From contig NZ_FNOT01000001.1 of the NCBI RefSeq assembly GCF_900107105.1, forward strand, positions 1 to 64,000: DNA of 64,000 nt, in the 5' to 3' direction. Of this stretch, positions 60,304 to 64,000 are shown piece by piece. How positions within the stretch are numbered: the stretch's first letter is position 1; each line of letters opens with the position of its first letter. The notes under the pieces are model-generated. The model saw only the letters and a program-made list of their open reading frames with translations, was not told the DNA's origin and ran no database searches. Source of the stretch: Geodermatophilus africanus. Lineage in GTDB: Bacteria; Actinomycetota; Actinomycetes; Mycobacteriales; Geodermatophilaceae. Position numbers and translations under genes: made by a program.

Positions 60304-60735
60304 GGCCCAGGAGCGTTCCTGGGCCGCGGCGTCGCAGCCCGTCGTCGGCGGGGCGGCCACCCCCCGGCGGACGACTCGAGCAGTGCCGAGGCCCGCCCCT
60401 CGACGTCGGTGACGGGTGCACGGCCGCGCCTCGGGACCTTGGCTTCTCCGTCCGACCGACCCACCATGGGACTGCTCGATGAGCAGTGCACATCCGTTCC
60501 AGCGGCTCGGGGGGCGCTCGAAACGGACCAGACCCCGGCGGATGGCATGGGAACAGGGAGCCGCCCGCGTCGGCGGACGGTGGCTCCCCTCGACCTGGCC
60601 GGGACATCATGGGGAGCTCCGTCGACGAGCCGATCGACGCGCAGGGCACGGGCGCGGGCGCCACGACCGGTGCCGGGACAGCGAGGCAGGGCTCCGCATG
60701 ATTCCACCGGTCCCGACAGACCCGGGAGCGAGGCC
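60304..60735. other. Intergenic stretch, nothing recognised
   Basis: Between the coiled-coil gene and the cyclase gene. The frame that is open upstream of the cyclase is Arg/Pro-rich and not similar to the family, so I treat it as noncoding. Confidence 0.45.
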
Positions 60736-63700
60736 GTGACCGGGCTCGCGCTCCCGGCCGAGACGAGGCTCGCCCGCCTCCTCGAACGACTGCTGACCGG
60801 CGCCGAGGCGTCCCTGGCAGCGGGCGACCTCGAGCCGGCCCGTGCCACGGCCGAGGAGGTGCGCGCCGTCGATCCCGACAACCGGCGCGCCGCCCGCATC
60901 CTGCAGCGGGTGGCCGGCCGCCAGGTCGGCCCGGCCGGCGAGCGGGCCCTCATGACCCTGCTGTTCTCCGACCTGGTCGGGTCCACGCTGCTGTCCGAGC
61001 GGGTGGAGCCCGAGCAGCTGCGGGACCTGTTCGCCGTCTACCGCGCGGCCGCCCACGAGGCGGTACACCGCTACGGCGGCACCCTCATGCACTACTCCGG
61101 CGACGGCATCCTCGCCGGGTTCGGGCACCCCGTCCCCCACGAGGACGACGCCCGGCGGGCGGTGCTCGCGGGCCTGGACCTGGTGGTGGCGCTGCACGAC
61201 GCCCGGGCGCGGCTGACCGACCGGTTCGGCGTGGCCCTCGAGGTCCGGGTGGGGATTCACACCGGCCGGGTGGTGGTCACCGACCTGGTCGAGGACGGCG
61301 CGGTCGCCGAGCGGGACTCCGTCGTCGGCCTGATACCCACCCTCGCCGCGCGGGTCCAGCAGACCGCGGACCCGGGCACCGTGGTGATCAGCGACGTCAC
61401 CCAGCAGCTGGTCGACGCCGACTTCTACCTGCAGTCGCTGGGTGAGCGTGGGCTCACGGGCATCAGCCGCCCCGTCGAGGTGTTCCGCGTCGACCGGCCC
61501 CGCTACGCCGCGGCCCGGTTCCAGTCCGAGCGGTACCGCAAGGCCGGGCTCGTCGGCCGGGACGAGCCTCGCGCCCGCCTGCTGGAGGCGTGGGACGCCG
61601 TGCGGCAGGAGAGCGGGAGCGGTGCCGGCGCCGCGTTCCTCGTCGTCGGCGAGCCGGGGATCGGCAAGTCCCGGCTGGTGGCGGAGGTCATCGACCGGGT
61701 GGAGGCCAGCGGCGGCCGGGTGCTCGGCGCCGCCTGCCTGCCCTACCACGCCAACGTCTCGCTCTGGCCGATCGCGCGGATGATCGAGCGCCTGGTGAGC
61801 CGGGCGGGCGAGGGCGGGGACCGGCTGCGCCCGCTGGTCGCGCACCTCGAGTCCCTGGGGTTGGACCCGGCGGTCGTCGTCCCGCTGATCGGCCCCCTGG
61901 CCGGGCTCGCGCCGACGCCCGAGTACCCGGCGCCCGAGCTGGACCCGGGCGCGGTCCTCGACGAGACCCTCGACCGGCTCGTCGACTGGATGGCCGCGGC
62001 CGCCGCCCGCCGCCCGCACCTGTTCGTGGCCGAGGACCTGCACTGGGCCGACCCCTCCACCGTCGACCTGCTGGGCCGCATCGCCGTGCGGCGGCCGGCG
62101 GGCCTGCTGACGGTCGCCACCAGCCGGGACGACGCCGCAGTCCCGTGGCGCGACGCCGTGGACGTGCTCCCGCTCGGCCGGCTCGACGACCGGGCCGCCG
62201 ACCGGCTGGTCGGCAACCTGACGGCCGGCCGGGACCTCGACGCAGGAGTGCGGTCCGCGATCGTCGACCACGCCGAGGGCATCCCGCTGTTCATCGAGGA
62301 GCTGACCCGCTCCGGTCTCGACGCGAGACGGAGCGAGCCGATCCCGCTGCGGCTGCAGGAGCTGCTCACCTGGCGGCTCAAGGCGCCCGGGGTCGACCTG
62401 CGCGTCGTCCAGACCGCCGCCACGATCGGGCCCACCTTCGACCCGGCGACCGTCGCGGCGGCGGTCGGCGACGCGGACCTCGTGGCCGAGCAACTCCCGG
62501 TGCTGGCCGACGCCGGCATCGTCGAGCCGGCCGGCCTCGCAACGGGCACCTACCGCTTCCGCCACGCGCTGATGCGCGACGCCGCCTACGAGACCCAGGT
62601 GCTCGACGTGCGCCGCCGGACGCACGCCCGGGTGGCCGAGGCCCTGGCCGCGCGCGGCGCGGAGCCGGCGCTGGTCGCCCAGCACCTGGACCTGGCCGGC
62701 GCGGCCGACCGTGCCGCCGACCGCTACCGCGACGCCGCACAGGCCGAGCAGGCCCGCGGCGCCCACCCCGAGGCGACGAAGCTGCTCTCGCGGGCCCTGG
62801 AGCTGCTGCAGACCCTGCCCGAGTCCGACGACCGTGACCTGGAGGAGCTCACCGCCCGGATGCTGCGCGGCCTCTCCGTCAACTCGGTGCAGGGCTACGC
62901 CTCCCCCGACGTCGAGGCCGACCACCGGCGGGCTCAGGAGCTCGCCGCCCGGCTCGGGCGCCCCGAGGTGCTCCCCGCGCTGATCGCGCTCTGGTTGTAC
63001 TGGTTCACCAGCGGCCGGCTGACCACGGCCCGCGGCGTGCTCGACCAGCTCACCGCGATGGTCCGCGAGCCCGCCTTCGCCTCGTTCGAGCCGGAGGTGG
63101 CGGTGCTGGCCGGCATCCACGACTTCCACCGAGGCCACCTCGTGTCGGCACAGGCGCACCTGGAGCGGGCAGAGGCCGGCTTCGCCGCCCGCCCCGCCGA
63201 GCAGCGGGTCTCACCGCTGTGGCCGCTGCCCGACGACCCGACAGCGGTGTCGGCGAGCGTGCTCGCCAGCGTGAGCGCCGCGCGCGGTGAGCTCGACGAG
63301 GCGGAGCGCTGGGAGCAGGAGGCCCTGCGACGGGCCGCGGCGGTCGGCTCACCGCGCGGTCCGGTCAGCCTCGCCTACGTCAACATCTACGTCGCCCTGA
63401 TCCGGTACTTCCTCGGGGACGACGCCGCGGCCGCACGGGCGGGCGCAGCGGCCGTCGCCATCGGCGAGGAACACGGCCTCGCCTTCTGGTCGGCGATCGG
63501 CGCCACCTATGCCGCCACCGGCACGCCCGGCGGCGCACCGGACCGGCAGTTCCTCGAGCGTGCCCTGGCGGCCCTGGAGCTCATGGGTTGGCAGAGCTTC
63601 CTCGCCTTCCACCTGGCCCACCTGGCCCGGCTGGACGCGGCGGCCGGCGAGGTCGACCAGGCGGAGGAGCACCTGGCCGAGGCCTTCGCGGCGGTGTTTC

Positions 63701-63993
63701 GGACCGGCGAGGACCTGCACCTGCCCGAACTGCTCCGCCAGCGCGCCGCTCTCAGGCTGGCCCGAGGAGGGGATGCCGGCGTGGCCGTGGCCGACCTGAC
63801 CGAGGCGGTACGGATCGCGACCGCCCAAGGCGCCCGGGTGTCCCGCCTCCGGGCCGCGCTCGACCTCGCCCGCCTCCCTGCACCTTCCCGGCCGGAACAC
63901 TGGCGGATCCTCCTCGCGGAGGCGCGGGCGGACATGCCGCCCTCGTTCGTCACGGACGAGACGGCGCGCGCCGATCTCCTCCTGGACCGATGA
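60736..63993 (+). CDS. Class III cyclase-homology domain fused to AAA-type ATPase and TPR-like region
   Basis: A 1085-residue cytoplasmic protein. The cyclase domain runs from about 70 to 240: metal Asps D79 (LLFSDLVGSTLL) and D123 (SGDGILAGFG) are present, but the substrate-Lys position is H119 and the transition-state Asn position is T202 (VVGLIPTLAAR), with R206 kept. The ATPase has Walker A GEPGIGKSRL near 306-315 and Walker B HLFVAEDLHWAD near 430. The last 400 residues are helical repeats (EQARGAHPEATKLLSRALEL). The layout equals the LuxR/AAA-cyclase group without the HTH. GTG 60736 chosen because homology begins there. A copy of its first 50 codons lies at 53.55 kb. Confidence 0.9.
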   Translation: MTGLALPAETRLARLLERLLTGAEASLAAGDLEPARATAEEVRAVDPDNRRAARILQRVAGRQVGPAGERALMTLLFSDLVGSTLLSERVEPEQLRDLFAVYRAAAHEAVHRYGGTLMHYSGDGILAGFGHPVPHEDDARRAVLAGLDLVVALHDARARLTDRFGVALEVRVGIHTGRVVVTDLVEDGAVAERDSVVGLIPTLAARVQQTADPGTVVISDVTQQLVDADFYLQSLGERGLTGISRPVEVFRVDRPRYAAARFQSERYRKAGLVGRDEPRARLLEAWDAVRQESGSGAGAAFLVVGEPGIGKSRLVAEVIDRVEASGGRVLGAACLPYHANVSLWPIARMIERLVSRAGEGGDRLRPLVAHLESLGLDPAVVVPLIGPLAGLAPTPEYPAPELDPGAVLDETLDRLVDWMAAAAARRPHLFVAEDLHWADPSTVDLLGRIAVRRPAGLLTVATSRDDAAVPWRDAVDVLPLGRLDDRAADRLVGNLTAGRDLDAGVRSAIVDHAEGIPLFIEELTRSGLDARRSEPIPLRLQELLTWRLKAPGVDLRVVQTAATIGPTFDPATVAAAVGDADLVAEQLPVLADAGIVEPAGLATGTYRFRHALMRDAAYETQVLDVRRRTHARVAEALAARGAEPALVAQHLDLAGAADRAADRYRDAAQAEQARGAHPEATKLLSRALELLQTLPESDDRDLEELTARMLRGLSVNSVQGYASPDVEADHRRAQELAARLGRPEVLPALIALWLYWFTSGRLTTARGVLDQLTAMVREPAFASFEPEVAVLAGIHDFHRGHLVSAQAHLERAEAGFAARPAEQRVSPLWPLPDDPTAVSASVLASVSAARGELDEAERWEQEALRRAAAVGSPRGPVSLAYVNIYVALIRYFLGDDAAAARAGAAAVAIGEEHGLAFWSAIGATYAATGTPGGAPDRQFLERALAALELMGWQSFLAFHLAHLARLDAAAGEVDQAEEHLAEAFAAVFRTGEDLHLPELLRQRAALRLARGGDAGVAVADLTEAVRIATAQGARVSRLRAALDLARLPAPSRPEHWRILLAEARADMPPSFVTDETARADLLLDR

Positions 63994-64000
63994 CGCCCTC

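Noticed and set aside
60409-60735. A longer start for the cyclase protein
   Set aside because: The extra 109 codons are Arg/Pro/Thr-rich and unlike the family; the duplicated copy at 53.5 kb also becomes similar only near the chosen start.
60607-63159. An 850-codon open frame opposite the cyclase gene
   Set aside because: Mirror of a GC-rich coding sequence; composition is Gly/Arg/Val/His-rich and no domain is recognisable.
1-64000. rRNA, tRNA genes, CRISPR arrays, prophage structural genes
   Set aside because: I looked for TpsiC-like GGTTCRA arms, spaced direct repeats, cas genes and phage head or tail proteins and found none.

Overview
The window is very GC-rich, with short intergenic gaps, many GTG starts, many GTGA/ATGA start-stop overlaps and several genes that look leaderless. 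Gene content (WhiB regulator, NAD-specific 180-kDa-type glutamate dehydrogenase, PucR, DUF3040, DUF5994, DUF7455, SCO6745-like protein) points to a chromosome of a high-GC actinobacterium, probably a Geodermatophilaceae-like member of the Frankiales/Geodermatophilales. That placement is inferred from protein content; no rRNA or tRNA gene was seen.

Layout. 0-6 kb: the 3' end of an IS110 transposase, then an efflux/metal/resistance block (HMA protein, MFS exporter, WhiB7-like regulator, frameshifted NTF2-like gene, APH-like kinase, VTT membrane protein, RidA, frameshifted DUF1697 gene). 6-11 kb: a very large NAD-glutamate dehydrogenase. 11-23 kb: small regulator/effector pairs, mostly divergent (MmyB-type regulator/SDR, GntR/esterase, MerR/SnoaL), then an ECF41 sigma-factor operon with its epimerase partner and a glycosyltransferase. 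23-28.6 kb: a decayed zone (IS481 remnants, a cyclopropane-fatty-acid synthase broken by an amber codon, a truncated duplicate of an exporter gene start), one intact hydrolase, and an S8 peptidase paired with a small inhibitor/propeptide-like protein. 29-40 kb: secreted peptidase, two-component system, three penicillin-recognising enzymes, a NodB deacetylase and a lysozyme-like protein behind both a CRP-type site and a c-di-AMP (ydaO) riboswitch: a cell-wall remodelling cluster. 40.8-48.6 kb: FUSC exporter, broken universal stress protein, DUF3040, PucR, DUF7455. 48.9-53.4 kb: a catabolic operon (DUF3500, BKACE, RraA) and two small divergent genes. 53.5-64 kb: small proteins, an unusual three-zinc-ribbon protein, DUF5994, YihY, a tyrosine recombinase divergent from a zinc-finger/coiled-coil protein with an attachment-like inverted repeat between them, and a large cyclase-ATPase protein.

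Four themes recur. (1) Broken genes are frequent: frameshifts, nonsense codons, internal deletions and truncated duplicates. (2) Three truncated RelE/ParE toxin remnants and a recurring intergenic sequence ending in CCCCTCGGACAC lie in the same decayed intervals. (3) Divergent regulator-effector pairs carry readable operators. (4) Second-messenger control is suggested around cell-wall genes. The least explained modules are the recombinase/coiled-coil pair at 58-60 kb and the S8 peptidase pair at 27-28.6 kb.
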